A program made the position numbers and the translations under genes. This document shows positions 18,078 through 27,620 of a DNA stretch of 64,000 bases, one piece after another. The stretch is from positions 1-64,000 of the forward strand of contig JAFLRP010000129.1 in the NCBI GenBank assembly GCA_022511515.1, in the 5' to 3' direction. Position 1 is the first letter of the stretch, and every line of letters begins with the position of its first letter. The notes beneath the pieces were generated by a model, which worked only from the letters and a program-made list of their open reading frames with translations, was not told where the DNA came from and ran no database searches. Source of the DNA: Acutalibacter sp. (GTDB taxonomy: Bacteria; Bacillota; Clostridia; Oscillospirales; Acutalibacteraceae).

Positions 18078-18131
18078 TTCCTCAGACACCCGGGAAGATT
18101 TCGCCAAACGAAAAGGAAAGGGGCTGACCCC

Positions 18132-19430
18132 GTGGACTTACTGGACAAATTGGAAATATTGACCGACGCCGCCAAGTATGACGTGGCGTGTACCTCCAGC
18201 GGCGTGGACCGCCCGGGCCAGCCGGGGAAGCTGGGGAACGCGGTGAAGGCAGGCATCTGCCATAGCTTTGCCGCCGACGGCCGATGCATCTCGCTCTTGA
18301 AGGTGCTCATGAGCAACGACTGCGCTTACGACTGCTCCTACTGCGTGAATCGGCGCTCCATCGACAGCCGGCGTACCACCTTTACCCCGGAGGAGCTGGT
18401 CAGCCTGACCATTCAGTTTTACCGCCGCAATTACATCGAGGGACTATTTCTCAGCTCCGCTGTGGTGAAGAACCCGGACTACACTTGCGAGCTGATGCTG
18501 CGGGCGTTGAAAAAGCTGCGGGAGGAGGAAAACTTCTGGGGATACGTCCACGTGAAGGCCATCCCCGGGGCCAACCCCCGTCTCACAGAGCAGCTTGGCT
18601 TTTACGCCGACCGCATGAGTGTGAATATCGAGCTGCCCTCCCAGAAAAGCCTTGCCCTTCTGGCGCCCCAAAAGAGTAAGGAGAAAATCCTGGCCCCCAT
18701 GAGCCAGATTCGGGACGGCATCCGGGAAAATACCGCCGATCTGGTAAAGTACAAAGCGGCGCAGAAATTCGTCCCTGCCGGTCAGTCCACCCAAATGATC
18801 ATCGGCGCTTCCCCGGAAACAGATCGGCAAATCCTTTCTCTCACAGAAGGGTTGTACAAGAAGTACAGCTTAAAAAGAGTGTTTTTCTCCGCCTACATGC
18901 CCATGGTGGACGACAGGAATCTGCCTGCCAGAGACACCCCGCCGCCCCTCCTGCGGGAGCATCGGCTGTATCAGGCGGATTGGCTTTTGCGGTTTTACGG
19001 CTTTCAGGCGGCGGAAATTCTGGACGAGGAGCACCCGGATTTCAATCCCCTCTTAGACCCCAAATGCAACTGGGCGGTGAATCATATGGAGCACTTCCCG
19101 GTGGAGATCAACCGGGCGCCCTACGAAATGCTGCTGCGGGTGCCGGGGATCGGGGTGAAAAGCGCCCGGCGCATCCGGGACGCCCGACGGTACGCCAAGT
19201 TGGATTTCGACGCATTGAAAAAGTTGGGCGTGGTGCTGAAACGGGCAAAATACTTTATCATCTGCAACGGGAAATCCATCTCTCCCTTGCCCACGGACAA
19301 CCCGGCGGTGATCGCCGGGGCAGTCAGCGAACGGGGCTTTTCTCAGCGGGAGCTGGCACCGCCGGAGCAGCTTTCCCTATTTGCGCCCATCAAGGAGGAC
19401 CGCATCAAATGTCTGACAGGTCAAATTTAG
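18132..19430 (+). CDS. Putative DNA modification/repair radical SAM protein (TIGR03916-like) with C-terminal HhH motif
   Basis: SNDCAYDCSYCVNRRS (CX3CX2C cluster motif); LLRVPGIGVKSARRIRDARRYAKLDFDALKKLGVV helix-hairpin-helix; GTG start. Confidence 0.85.
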   Translation: MDLLDKLEILTDAAKYDVACTSSGVDRPGQPGKLGNAVKAGICHSFAADGRCISLLKVLMSNDCAYDCSYCVNRRSIDSRRTTFTPEELVSLTIQFYRRNYIEGLFLSSAVVKNPDYTCELMLRALKKLREEENFWGYVHVKAIPGANPRLTEQLGFYADRMSVNIELPSQKSLALLAPQKSKEKILAPMSQIRDGIRENTADLVKYKAAQKFVPAGQSTQMIIGASPETDRQILSLTEGLYKKYSLKRVFFSAYMPMVDDRNLPARDTPPPLLREHRLYQADWLLRFYGFQAAEILDEEHPDFNPLLDPKCNWAVNHMEHFPVEINRAPYEMLLRVPGIGVKSARRIRDARRYAKLDFDALKKLGVVLKRAKYFIICNGKSISPLPTDNPAVIAGAVSERGFSQRELAPPEQLSLFAPIKEDRIKCLTGQI

Positions 19431-20158
19431 TCTATCGCTACGACGGCACGTTTCCCGGCTTTCTCTGCTGTGTGGCGGAGTGCTTTCAGGATAAAAGCTT
19501 GCCCCAGGGCATCCAGCCGCTGGACGAGCCTCAGGCCACCCTATTCCCCGTGAAGGTCATCGACACGGATTTTTCTCTGGCCCAGCGGGTGGAGCGGTCT
19601 ATCCCCAAAAAAATCTCTCCTCAAGCCTATCACATGGTACGCAGCGCTTTTCTCTCCTGCGCGGAGGAGAAGGAGCTGAAAATTCTCCGCTTCCTGCTGC
19701 TGGGCTACAAGCACGGGGCGAAGGTCACGGGGCTGGCCGCCAATGAGGACGTTCACGCCATGAACAAGGCCCTGCTGTATCTGCAGAACGAGGCCCATTC
19801 CCACATCGAATTTCTGCGCTTTTCCGATTTGGGCGAGTTTTTAGCAGCGGAGATCACCCCCAACAACAACGTGCTGCCCCTGATCGCTCCCCATTTTTGC
19901 GACCGCTTTTCCGGGGAGAACCTGATGATCTACGACAAAACCCATCACCTGGGCTTTCTCTACCGCAAGTCAGGCCACCGGGAGTTTTTTCAGGCGGACA
20001 GTATCGATCTGCCCCCGCCGGACGAAGACGAGGAGCGCTACCGAGCGCTGTGGAAGCGCTTCCACGACGCCATCGCCATCGACGGGAGAAAAAATCCCAA
20101 GCTCCAAAAGGGCCACATGCCCATGCGCTACTGGCCCAACATGACGGAATTTCAATGA
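19409..20158 (+). CDS. TIGR03915-like probable DNA metabolism protein, partner of the radical SAM protein
   Basis: MSDRSNLVYRYDGTFPGFLCCVAECF... ending in ...RKNPKLQKGHMPMRYWPNMTEF; overlaps the rSAM gene by 22 nt. The listed ORF start (18980) is overextended. Confidence 0.8.
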   Translation: MSDRSNLVYRYDGTFPGFLCCVAECFQDKSLPQGIQPLDEPQATLFPVKVIDTDFSLAQRVERSIPKKISPQAYHMVRSAFLSCAEEKELKILRFLLLGYKHGAKVTGLAANEDVHAMNKALLYLQNEAHSHIEFLRFSDLGEFLAAEITPNNNVLPLIAPHFCDRFSGENLMIYDKTHHLGFLYRKSGHREFFQADSIDLPPPDEDEERYRALWKRFHDAIAIDGRKNPKLQKGHMPMRYWPNMTEFQ

Positions 20159-20316
20159 GAAAAGGGAAAAAGGGAATTCTTCGCTTGCCTCTCCATAGCG
20201 AATGATAGATTTTTCACATCTTTCATGGTAAAATGATTTTCATAGCGTTACATTTCAAGCTGATGTCTGCCCGACAAAATTGGGAGTTCTTCATTTCATG
20301 GCAAGGGAGTGTTTGT

Positions 20317-20988
20317 ATGAACAGGCTAATTTTGGAAGCGAATGATTTCTTAAAGAGCGGAAAATTTGAGTACGCATTTTGCGGCGGGCAGGCAATTGAT
20401 TTGTTCTTGGGATATGAAAGCCGGGTACATGGCGACATTGACATTTGCTCCTATTGGAGCGACCGTGACAAGATCATTCTGTTTATGCAGGCGCATGGAT
20501 TTCACGTCTATGAAATGCTCGGCGGCGGCAGGGCGCACCGTATTACCGACATCTCCAAGCAAATGTACCAGAAGCGCAATATTTTTTGCTATAAAGAGAG
20601 CTGTCCGTTGGTGAAAATTTATCCTCACGATGAGAATGACTGTTGCCAGATTGAGTTTTTCCACATCGGACAGACCGAGTTTGACTTTATTGAGTTTCTT
20701 TTCAACGACAGATCGGAAACTCAATTTGAATATGCCCGCAATCGGGAGATCAAGCGGGAGATCGGTAAAGCGGTTCTTTCTTCAGACGGCGTGCCGTATC
20801 TCTCTCCTGAAATCTGTCTGCTCTATAAGTCTACCGATACGGAGCGTGAAGGCTATCAGCAGGACTTCGAGCTTACATATCATGCTATGAACTTAGAGCA
20901 GCGGGACTGGTTGAAAGACGCACTTGTCAAGATGTATCCGCAGGGGCACAAATGGCTGAATGATGGCCATGGAACAGATGGAAGATGA
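20317..20988 (+). CDS. Nucleotidyltransferase-fold protein (aminoglycoside/lincosamide nucleotidyltransferase-like)
   Basis: CGGQAIDLFLGYESRVHGDIDICSYWSDRD: NTase GG...D-x-D motif. Resistance function not shown. Confidence 0.65.
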   Translation: MNRLILEANDFLKSGKFEYAFCGGQAIDLFLGYESRVHGDIDICSYWSDRDKIILFMQAHGFHVYEMLGGGRAHRITDISKQMYQKRNIFCYKESCPLVKIYPHDENDCCQIEFFHIGQTEFDFIEFLFNDRSETQFEYARNREIKREIGKAVLSSDGVPYLSPEICLLYKSTDTEREGYQQDFELTYHAMNLEQRDWLKDALVKMYPQGHKWLNDGHGTDGR

Positions 20989-21009
20989 ACGTTATCGACA
21001 TACTGTAAT

Positions 21010-21053
21010 CTGAAAGGACTGCCCTGTTTCCGGGACAGTCCTTTCAGTTTGTA
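21010..21053. terminator. Bidirectional hairpin terminator
   Basis: ctgaaaggactgccctgtttccgggacagtcctttcagtttgt. Confidence 0.85.
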
Positions 21054-21057
21054 AGGC

Positions 21058-22098
21058 CTATCTATCGTACTTCTTTCGCAGCCGCTGCCGGCGTTCGGCG
21101 GATTTTTTCAGTTGCCGCATACGGCGGACATCCTCTTTTTTGCCGGTGAAGATCGCTTCCCGTTGTAGCTGCTGATAGCTTTTCCAGCGCTGGGGAGACA
21201 ATGTGCCCTGCCGGAGGGCTTCTTGAACGGCGCAGCCCGGCTCACTTTCGTGGCGGCAGTCGGAAAATCTGCACTTTTTTGCCAGCTCCTCCACGTCGGG
21301 AAAGGCTTCCTGTAAGCCCTCTGATACGTCCCACATGCCCAACTGCCGCATGCCTGGAGTGTCGATGACCAGCGCGCCGCAGGGGAGACAAAACAGTTGC
21401 CGGTGGGTGGTGGTGTGCCGCCCCCGGGAATCCGATTCCCGCACTGCCCCGGTGGCCATCAGCTCCTCGCCGGCCAAAGCGTTTAAGAGACTGGACTTCC
21501 CCACGCCGGAGGAACCCAAGAAGACCAGGGTCTCCCCGGGCCGCAGGTAGGGGGCCAGTAAATGAAGTCCCTGCCCCGTTTTGGCGCTGACGGGAATCAC
21601 CTCCACGCCGGGGGCGGTCTCCTGCGCCGCCAGAATTTCCGGCGTGTGGTCCCCCGGCAGGTCTGATTTCGTCAGCACCACCACCGGGCGGGCGCCGCTT
21701 TGCCACGCTTGGGCAAGATACCGCTCCAACCGGTTCACGTTGAAATTTTCATTTAAGGACTGCACTACAAACACGGTGTCGAAATTGGCCGCCACCGCCT
21801 GCTCCACCGGATGGCCGGGAGTGGGATCCAGCCGGGAAAAGAAGGTCCGCCGGGGCAGGGTGTGCAAAATCACGCTGTCCCCCGCCGGATTGTACTGAAG
21901 CTCCACAAAGTCCCCCACCGTGGGAAAAGTTTCATCCAGTCCGTCAAAATAGCGGCTGGATTTCAGTCTGCCGTAGCAGCTTCCCTGCCGACAAATCAAC
22001 TGATACCGTTCCTTATGGACTGCCGTCACCCGGGCAATCTCTCCGCTTTCCGCAGAAAGTCCTGCCCGGTCGAATCCGAATTCTTTCCAATATTCCAT
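21058..22098 (-). CDS. rsgA: Ribosome small subunit-dependent GTPase A
   Basis: LGSSGVGKSSLLNALAG, SRGRHTTTHRQLFCLPCGALVIDTPGMRQLGMW, C-terminal Cys/His cluster CRFSDCRHESEPGC. Confidence 0.95.
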   Translation of the reverse strand: MEYWKEFGFDRAGLSAESGEIARVTAVHKERYQLICRQGSCYGRLKSSRYFDGLDETFPTVGDFVELQYNPAGDSVILHTLPRRTFFSRLDPTPGHPVEQAVAANFDTVFVVQSLNENFNVNRLERYLAQAWQSGARPVVVLTKSDLPGDHTPEILAAQETAPGVEVIPVSAKTGQGLHLLAPYLRPGETLVFLGSSGVGKSSLLNALAGEELMATGAVRESDSRGRHTTTHRQLFCLPCGALVIDTPGMRQLGMWDVSEGLQEAFPDVEELAKKCRFSDCRHESEPGCAVQEALRQGTLSPQRWKSYQQLQREAIFTGKKEDVRRMRQLKKSAERRQRLRKKYDR

Positions 22099-22417
22099 TC
22101 AACTTCTCCTTGTATCGTTTTCGTCTTTCCTCTTTCGTAACCAATCTCATAACACATCTCTCCTTTCTGAAAATGGGCGCAAAAATGCCGCAGCAAGCAG
22201 CCTTTTCCATGACTGCTTCCTGCGGCTTGCCGTCGTCTTTCTTTTCAGCGCACCGAAGCGATATTCACGAAAGGTCGCTTTCAGCGGCGGGTTTCCCCCG
22301 CCCGTATTAAATTTTGGCACCTTTCCAAACATTTTTCATACGAACATCACTCCTTTCAAAGGATTACAAATAGAGTTTATCATAATGATTCCGGAAACGC
22401 AAGGGCTTTCGGAAACA

Positions 22418-22456
22418 GAAAGGGCGTGTCCTCGACAATGAGGTCACGCCTTTTTC
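22418..22456 (-). terminator. Terminator of the blaI-blaR1-lipoprotein operon
   Basis: aaagggcgtgtcctcgacaatgaggtcacgccttttt hairpin. Confidence 0.7.
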
Positions 22457-22466
22457 AAATCTCATT

Positions 22467-22841
22467 TCAGTGATGGCTGCCGCTGTTGTGCTGCTGTTCC
22501 TTGTGGCTGCTTTCCGCCGTGTGGCCGCTGTGGTGATGGCTTGCTTCCGTGCAGTCCAGGGAGCAGTTGTGATAGTGGTCGTAGTCCGTACAGTCTGCCG
22601 GACAATGGTGGAAATGGGTCTCGTCCGTGCAGTTTTTGTCTGTGCAGCCCATACTGTTTAGAAAGGCCACGGTGATTTCATCGTGATGGGACTGGGAGGA
22701 CACATCGGAAAGTTCGGACTGTGCGGAGCTGCCCGGTGTTTCGGCCCGGGAGGGAACCTCCGGGCTGTTTGGAATATTTGCCGTACAGCCTGTCATCAGC
22801 AGCAAAAGAACCAATACGACAATAGAATAATAATTTTTCAT
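22467..22841 (-). CDS. His/Cys-rich repeat lipoprotein, candidate metal-binding
   Basis: Lipobox LLLLMTGC; three tandem units CTDKNCTDETHFHH / CPADCTDYDHYHN / CSLDCTEASHHHS; His-rich tail. Confidence 0.8.
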   Translation of the reverse strand: MKNYYSIVVLVLLLLMTGCTANIPNSPEVPSRAETPGSSAQSELSDVSSQSHHDEITVAFLNSMGCTDKNCTDETHFHHCPADCTDYDHYHNCSLDCTEASHHHSGHTAESSHKEQQHNSGSHH

Positions 22842-22873
22842 GTTCTACCTCCATTTTCCTCCTGTTATCGGTT

Positions 22874-23998
22874 TCAGTGATGCGCATCAACGTGGTGGCC
22901 GGAGCTGTGACGGCTGCCCGTGCCGCCCACAGTCTGGACAGGGTGCTGAGAGCTTGTCTTTTCGCTGTCGGAATCTTCCTCGGGTAAAATTTCACTGGTG
23001 TCCGGGGCAGGGTCTATCAACACGTCCTCCGGCGAAACAGGGGGAACGACGGTATAGTACTCGTTTTTCGGCACGGTCATCAGGCAAAGTACTGCGGCAG
23101 CAGCGGCCGTAATTGCCAGCAGGGTGACCCACTTCGCCGGCTTTTGATACTCCATCACGTTCTTGATGCGATGTTTTACGCCGATCTCTCCAAAAGCCAG
23201 CGGACAGGCGGCGATCCCCTGACGGCGAGCCGCACAGCGGAGAAGGGCCTCCGCATAGGCTCTGCGCTCCTCCTTTTCCAGCCCCCGGATGACCCTCTCG
23301 TCGCAGGCCAGCTCCATATCCCTGCACAGCAATCCGTTAGCCACCCAAATCAGCGGATGGAACCAATAAACTGCCAGCAGGACAAATCCCAGCAGCTTCC
23401 ACCAGTGATCTTTTCGGCGGATATGGGCTCTTTCATGGGCGATGACGTGGTCTCTGTCTGCCTCCGCCAGAGAGTAGGGCAGATAGATCGTCGGCCGGAA
23501 AATGCCCAGCACAAAGGGAGAATCCACCCTTTCGCTCTGCTTGATGTTGTCCCGCAGCAGCGTGGCCGTGGCGACGCGGCGTTTCAACAGCAGATAACGG
23601 ATGATTCCGTAGAGCAGTATGAGGGCAGCCCCTACCGCCCACAGCCGGGAAAGGACAAACGACCACACTTGGGCGGGGTTCACGCTGTCGCCGGGAGCGG
23701 GAGACAGTGCGCCTGAGAGAATAGGATTGACCAGCCGATCCACGGTGCCGATTCCGCTGTGGATTTCCGGGGAAGCTGCGTAGAGAATCTCATGAGGCAG
23801 GGGCTGGGCGCTGGGGATCAGGCTCAGGGCGCTTTCCAAAGAGAAAGGACAGAGGAGACGCAGTCCAACAAGCCCCCACAAGATGCAGAAAATCCGCCTG
23901 GGCGCTTTCCGGAATACCAGCCGCATCAGGAGAACCGCCAAAATCAGCCAGCTTGCTGTAATGCTGAGGTTTACCAGATCCAAAAAGAACACTTCCAT
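22874..23998 (-). CDS. BlaR1/MecR1-type M56 membrane metalloprotease with short His-rich C-terminal tail
   Basis: VIAHERAHIRRKDHWWK (HExxH), multiple TM segments, ELACDERVIRGLEKEERRAYAEALL; tail SRHSSGHHVDAHH; no penicillin-binding sensor domain. Confidence 0.88.
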   Translation of the reverse strand: MEVFFLDLVNLSITASWLILAVLLMRLVFRKAPRRIFCILWGLVGLRLLCPFSLESALSLIPSAQPLPHEILYAASPEIHSGIGTVDRLVNPILSGALSPAPGDSVNPAQVWSFVLSRLWAVGAALILLYGIIRYLLLKRRVATATLLRDNIKQSERVDSPFVLGIFRPTIYLPYSLAEADRDHVIAHERAHIRRKDHWWKLLGFVLLAVYWFHPLIWVANGLLCRDMELACDERVIRGLEKEERRAYAEALLRCAARRQGIAACPLAFGEIGVKHRIKNVMEYQKPAKWVTLLAITAAAAAVLCLMTVPKNEYYTVVPPVSPEDVLIDPAPDTSEILPEEDSDSEKTSSQHPVQTVGGTGSRHSSGHHVDAHH

Positions 23999-24009
23999 GG
24001 TCTTCCCCC

Positions 24010-24360
24010 CTATCGCTCCAACATGCGGAGGATCTCCTTGACCTCGTCCTCAGACAGTTTCTGACGGCGGGCAAAAGCGGCAACAAAGGCCGGCAGAGAA
24101 CCCTCAAAGGTCTTTTCCAGCATCTCATCCATTTGGGCCACCTGAATGTCCTCTTTGCTGAACAGGGATGTGACCGTGGCGTTTTCGTTTTTCACCACGC
24201 CCCTGTCGGAAAGGCGGCGGATCACCGTGAAGGTGGTAGTCCTGCTCCAGCCCAATTCCTCTTTACAGATTTTGGCCAGTTGGGTGCTGTTGATTGGCTC
24301 ATGTTTCCACAAGATCAGGCAAAACCGGTATTCGCTTTCAAAGACTTTCGGTGATTCCAT
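24010..24360 (-). CDS. BlaI/MecI/CopY family transcriptional repressor
   Basis: ILWKHEPINSTQLAKICKEELGWSRTTTFTVIRRLSDRGVVKNEN: winged HTH of BlaI type. Confidence 0.9.
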   Translation of the reverse strand: MESPKVFESEYRFCLILWKHEPINSTQLAKICKEELGWSRTTTFTVIRRLSDRGVVKNENATVTSLFSKEDIQVAQMDEMLEKTFEGSLPAFVAAFARRQKLSEDEVKEILRMLER

Positions 24361-24389
24361 AGCGCTTCCTCCCAGTGTTAAACGCTTGC

Positions 24390-24441
24390 GTCTAACGCGT
24401 TCGACTAAAATAAGTCTAACACATTAGACCTCATTTGTCAA
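24390..24441 (-). promoter_or_regulatory. Promoter and two palindromic operators of the blaI operon
   Basis: GTCTAACGCGTTCGAC (24390-24405) and GTCTAACACATTAGAC (24414-24429); minus strand TTGACA - 17 bp - TAGACT, with the second palindrome over the -10. Confidence 0.75.
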
Positions 24442-24522
24442 CCGAATTTTTAAAAATGGCACAGCAAAAAAAGACAAGCAGAGAAATCTCCGCTTGCCTT
24501 TTCGTTTCTGTGATAAAGATTT

Positions 24523-25365
24523 TTACTGCTCTCTCACGGGCAGGGTTTCCAGCAAGTCTGCGGCGCTGTCCAGCCAATCTCCCTCGAACAGCTCCACCGT
24601 GCCGTAGTCGCAGGCGGCGGCCAGCTTGGGCTCGATGGGCAGCTTGCCCAGTACCTTCAAATCGTACTTTGCCGCCACTTCGTCGATATGGCTTTCGCCG
24701 AAGACAGAGAACTGCTTGCCGCAGTCCGGGCAGGTAAAGTAGCTCATATTTTCCACCAATCCCAGCACCGGCACATCCATCAGCTTGGCCATTTCCACGG
24801 CCTTGGAGACGATCATGCTCACCAGCTCCTGGGGGGAAGTGACGATGATGATGCCGTCAAGAGGCAGGGACTGGAACACAGTCAGGGGAGCGTCCCCTGT
24901 TCCGGGAGGCATATCCACGAACATGTAGTCCACATCGCCCCAAATGACGTCCGTCCAGAACTGCTTGATGGCTCCGGCGATGACGGGACCTCTCCACACC
25001 ACGGGTTTCGTTTCCTCGTCCAGCAGGAGGTTGACGCTCATGACCTTCACACCGGTTTTGCTCTCCACCGGGTAAATGCCGTTTTCATCGGACAGCGCCC
25101 GCTGCTTCAGGCCGAAGCACTTGGGGATAGACGGGCCGGTGATGTCGGCGTCCAGCACCGCTACCTTTTCTTCCCGGCGGCGCAGATTGACTGCCAGCAG
25201 GGACGTGACCAGGGATTTTCCCACGCCGCCCTTGCCGCTGACCACGCCGATAACCTTTTTCACGTGGCTCAAGTCGTTCGTCTTTTCCAAAAAGCTCTGG
25301 GGTCCCTGCCGGGAGGGGCAATCCACCCCGCAGGAGGAACAATCATGGGTACAATTCTCAGACAT
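24523..25365 (-). CDS. mrp: Mrp/NBP35 family Fe-S carrier P-loop ATPase
   Basis: VVSGKGGVGKSLVTSLLAVNL, DADITGPSIPKCFGL, DMPPGTGDAPLTVFQSLPLDGIIIVTSPQELVSMIV. Confidence 0.93.
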   Translation of the reverse strand: MSENCTHDCSSCGVDCPSRQGPQSFLEKTNDLSHVKKVIGVVSGKGGVGKSLVTSLLAVNLRRREEKVAVLDADITGPSIPKCFGLKQRALSDENGIYPVESKTGVKVMSVNLLLDEETKPVVWRGPVIAGAIKQFWTDVIWGDVDYMFVDMPPGTGDAPLTVFQSLPLDGIIIVTSPQELVSMIVSKAVEMAKLMDVPVLGLVENMSYFTCPDCGKQFSVFGESHIDEVAAKYDLKVLGKLPIEPKLAAACDYGTVELFEGDWLDSAADLLETLPVREQ

Positions 25366-25453
25366 TTTTTACTTGTCTCCTTCCAAAAATTTTTCTATGA
25401 TTCGGTTTCTATTCCTTCGATAGTTTTTCCTTTTCAGAATAGTGGAACCGTTC

Positions 25454-26374
25454 TTACAAGTATCGCAAAACCGCTTGCTCCGCGTCTAACTCCGCCCTCC
25501 GTCCGATGGGGAGAATGGCGTGATTTTCGCCATGGCCGAAGTCGTCGCAGTACACCACGGGAATGTGATGCCGTTCCCCCAAGACCTGCAGTCTGGCGTA
25601 AAGCTGAGGGCGGGGTTCATCGGAGAAATTGCCGAAAAGCAGGCCGGTACAGGACTTCATGAAATCACTCTGCTCGATGTGTCCCAACACGGCGCTGATA
25701 TGATTTTCCCCGCCGAATTTTTCGTGGTCCTCCAAAAACAGCACATGGGGCTCGTTCAGATCGACAGGAAAATATTTTGTCCCCAGCAGCAGGCAGAAAT
25801 TCGTGGTGTATCCGCCCACCAGTACGCCTTCCGCCTTGCCGGGAGTCAGGGCGCGCCAAGAGGAATTCTTTTCGTGGACGGTCATATCATCGCTCAAAAT
25901 ATGCCCCTGAAAGTGATGTCGGTTGTACTCGGTGGGTTCGGTGAAACAAACCGGATTCTGCCCGTAATAGGTCTCCAGCCCCGTCAGCGCCCACACGGCG
26001 TTTAAGAGGGTGGTGCCGTCGCTGTAGCTGCACATCCGCTTAGGGTGTTGCCGGAACAGGTCAAAATCCACATAGGGCAAAAGCTCGTTGCCGGCCTCTC
26101 CCCCGCCGAACAAAATCAAGTCCACAGAGGAGTCGGCGGCAAGCTGATTCAAGTCAGCCGCCCGTTCCGTGTCGGAGGCCAGATAGCCCCAGGTGTCCTT
26201 GTAGAGATTCTCCCCGGTCACCACCCGGAAGCCCTGCCGCTCCATTTCACTGATGATATTCTTGTATTCCCGGCTGGGCTTGACCTCCTGCCCCGGGGCG
26301 GCCTCATACAGCGGAATATGGCTGGGCGAGCAGATGCCAATGGTCCCGCCCGCTTTCAGACAAGGTGCAATCAT
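25454..26374 (-). CDS. LD-carboxypeptidase family (S66) protein
   Basis: IGICSPSHIP..., CSYSDGTTLLNAVWALTGLETYYGQNP, GEAEGVLVGGYTTN-like segment. Confidence 0.85.
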   Translation of the reverse strand: MIAPCLKAGGTIGICSPSHIPLYEAAPGQEVKPSREYKNIISEMERQGFRVVTGENLYKDTWGYLASDTERAADLNQLAADSSVDLILFGGGEAGNELLPYVDFDLFRQHPKRMCSYSDGTTLLNAVWALTGLETYYGQNPVCFTEPTEYNRHHFQGHILSDDMTVHEKNSSWRALTPGKAEGVLVGGYTTNFCLLLGTKYFPVDLNEPHVLFLEDHEKFGGENHISAVLGHIEQSDFMKSCTGLLFGNFSDEPRPQLYARLQVLGERHHIPVVYCDDFGHGENHAILPIGRRAELDAEQAVLRYL

Positions 26375-26437
26375 GTTTTCTCAACTCTTTCCTCAGTTTC
26401 TCATTGTACACACTTTTCCTCAATTACACAAGATCTC

Positions 26438-27610
26438 TCAGCATTCTTCCAACAAAGCCACAGCGGAGGCCGCCATGCCCTGGCCTGTTCCCGTGAAGCC
26501 CAGCCCCTCCTCGGTGGTGGCTTTCACGCTGATTTTTTCCATTTCTACTCCGCAGGCCGCAGCTAAGTTCTGCCGCATCTCCATAATATAGGGGGCAATT
26601 TTCGGGCGCTGGGCAATGAGGGTACCGTCCACATTGCCGATGGCGTAACCGTTTTCCTTCAGCAATTTACACACTTCGCTGAGCAGCTTCAGACTGTCCG
26701 CCCCCTCAAATTTGGGGTCGGTGTCGGGAAACAGCTTGCCAATGTCTCCCAGTGCCGCCGCGCCCAACAAGGCGTCTGCCACGGCGTGGGTCAGCACATC
26801 GGCATCGGAATGTCCCAAAAGCCCCAGCTCAAAGGGAATCTCCACGCCGCCCAAAATCAGTTTTCTGTTTTCCACCAAACGGTGCACATCGTATCCATAG
26901 CCGATCCTCATTTTTTTGACCTCTCTCTCATGACTGCTTTCCGCAAATGCTTGGAGAATTGCCATATCCTCCGGAGTGGTAAGCTTGCTATTCCGATAAT
27001 CTCCCATGGTCAGCTTAACCCTGCCGCCGGCGGATTCGATCAATTGGCAATCGTCGGTATAGGATTTTCCTCTTTCCTCCGCCTGCCGCAGAGCGGACAG
27101 GTACAGTTCCTTGCGGAAGGCCTGGGGCGTCTGCACGGCGAAAAGTTTTTCCCTCGGCGGCGTTTCCTCCACGAAATCCTGTCCGATTTTACAGGTGTCC
27201 TTTGACGGCACTGCCGCCGTGGCCGCGCCGTATTCCAGCGCGTCGCTGCAGACTCGCCCGATCACTTCCGGCGTGACAAGAGGACGGGCGCCGTCATGAA
27301 TTAAAACATACTCCCACGTCGGCTGTAAAGCCGATGTACCGAAAAAGACCGATTCCTGCCGGGTTTTCCCGCCGGAGACAAAGGACACCGGCAAAGAAAT
27401 GCCGGCTGCGGCTTTTTCCATTTCCGGCTTATCCCTGTCCCGGCACACCACTACGATTTCCCCTACTTGCGGGCTCTTTTCCAACGCTTCCAACGACCAG
27501 CGGAGCACCGGCTTTCCGCCCAGAGTTTCCAGCACCTTGGAGCGCGACCTGCCCATGCGGGTGGAATTTCCCGCCGCCACAATCACCGCGCCGAATCTTT
27601 TTTCCATCAT
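26438..27610 (-). CDS. ispDF: Bifunctional IspD/IspF (MEP cytidylyltransferase / MECDP synthase)
   Basis: Isp[32 protein letters not shown]; Isp[66 protein letters not shown]. Confidence 0.95.
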   Translation of the reverse strand: MMEKRFGAVIVAAGNSTRMGRSRSKVLETLGGKPVLRWSLEALEKSPQVGEIVVVCRDRDKPEMEKAAAGISLPVSFVSGGKTRQESVFFGTSALQPTWEYVLIHDGARPLVTPEVIGRVCSDALEYGAATAAVPSKDTCKIGQDFVEETPPREKLFAVQTPQAFRKELYLSALRQAEERGKSYTDDCQLIESAGGRVKLTMGDYRNSKLTTPEDMAILQAFAESSHEREVKKMRIGYGYDVHRLVENRKLILGGVEIPFELGLLGHSDADVLTHAVADALLGAAALGDIGKLFPDTDPKFEGADSLKLLSEVCKLLKENGYAIGNVDGTLIAQRPKIAPYIMEMRQNLAAACGVEMEKISVKATTEEGLGFTGTGQGMAASAVALLEEC

Positions 27611-27620
27611 TATGTTCCTT

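Noticed and set aside
18980-19408. 5' extension of ORF 18980..20158
   Set aside because: Overlaps the radical SAM gene in another frame; the real start is ATG at 19409.
20317-20988. Calling the nucleotidyltransferase an antibiotic-resistance gene
   Set aside because: Only the NTase fold motif is visible; substrate cannot be inferred, so left as fold-level.
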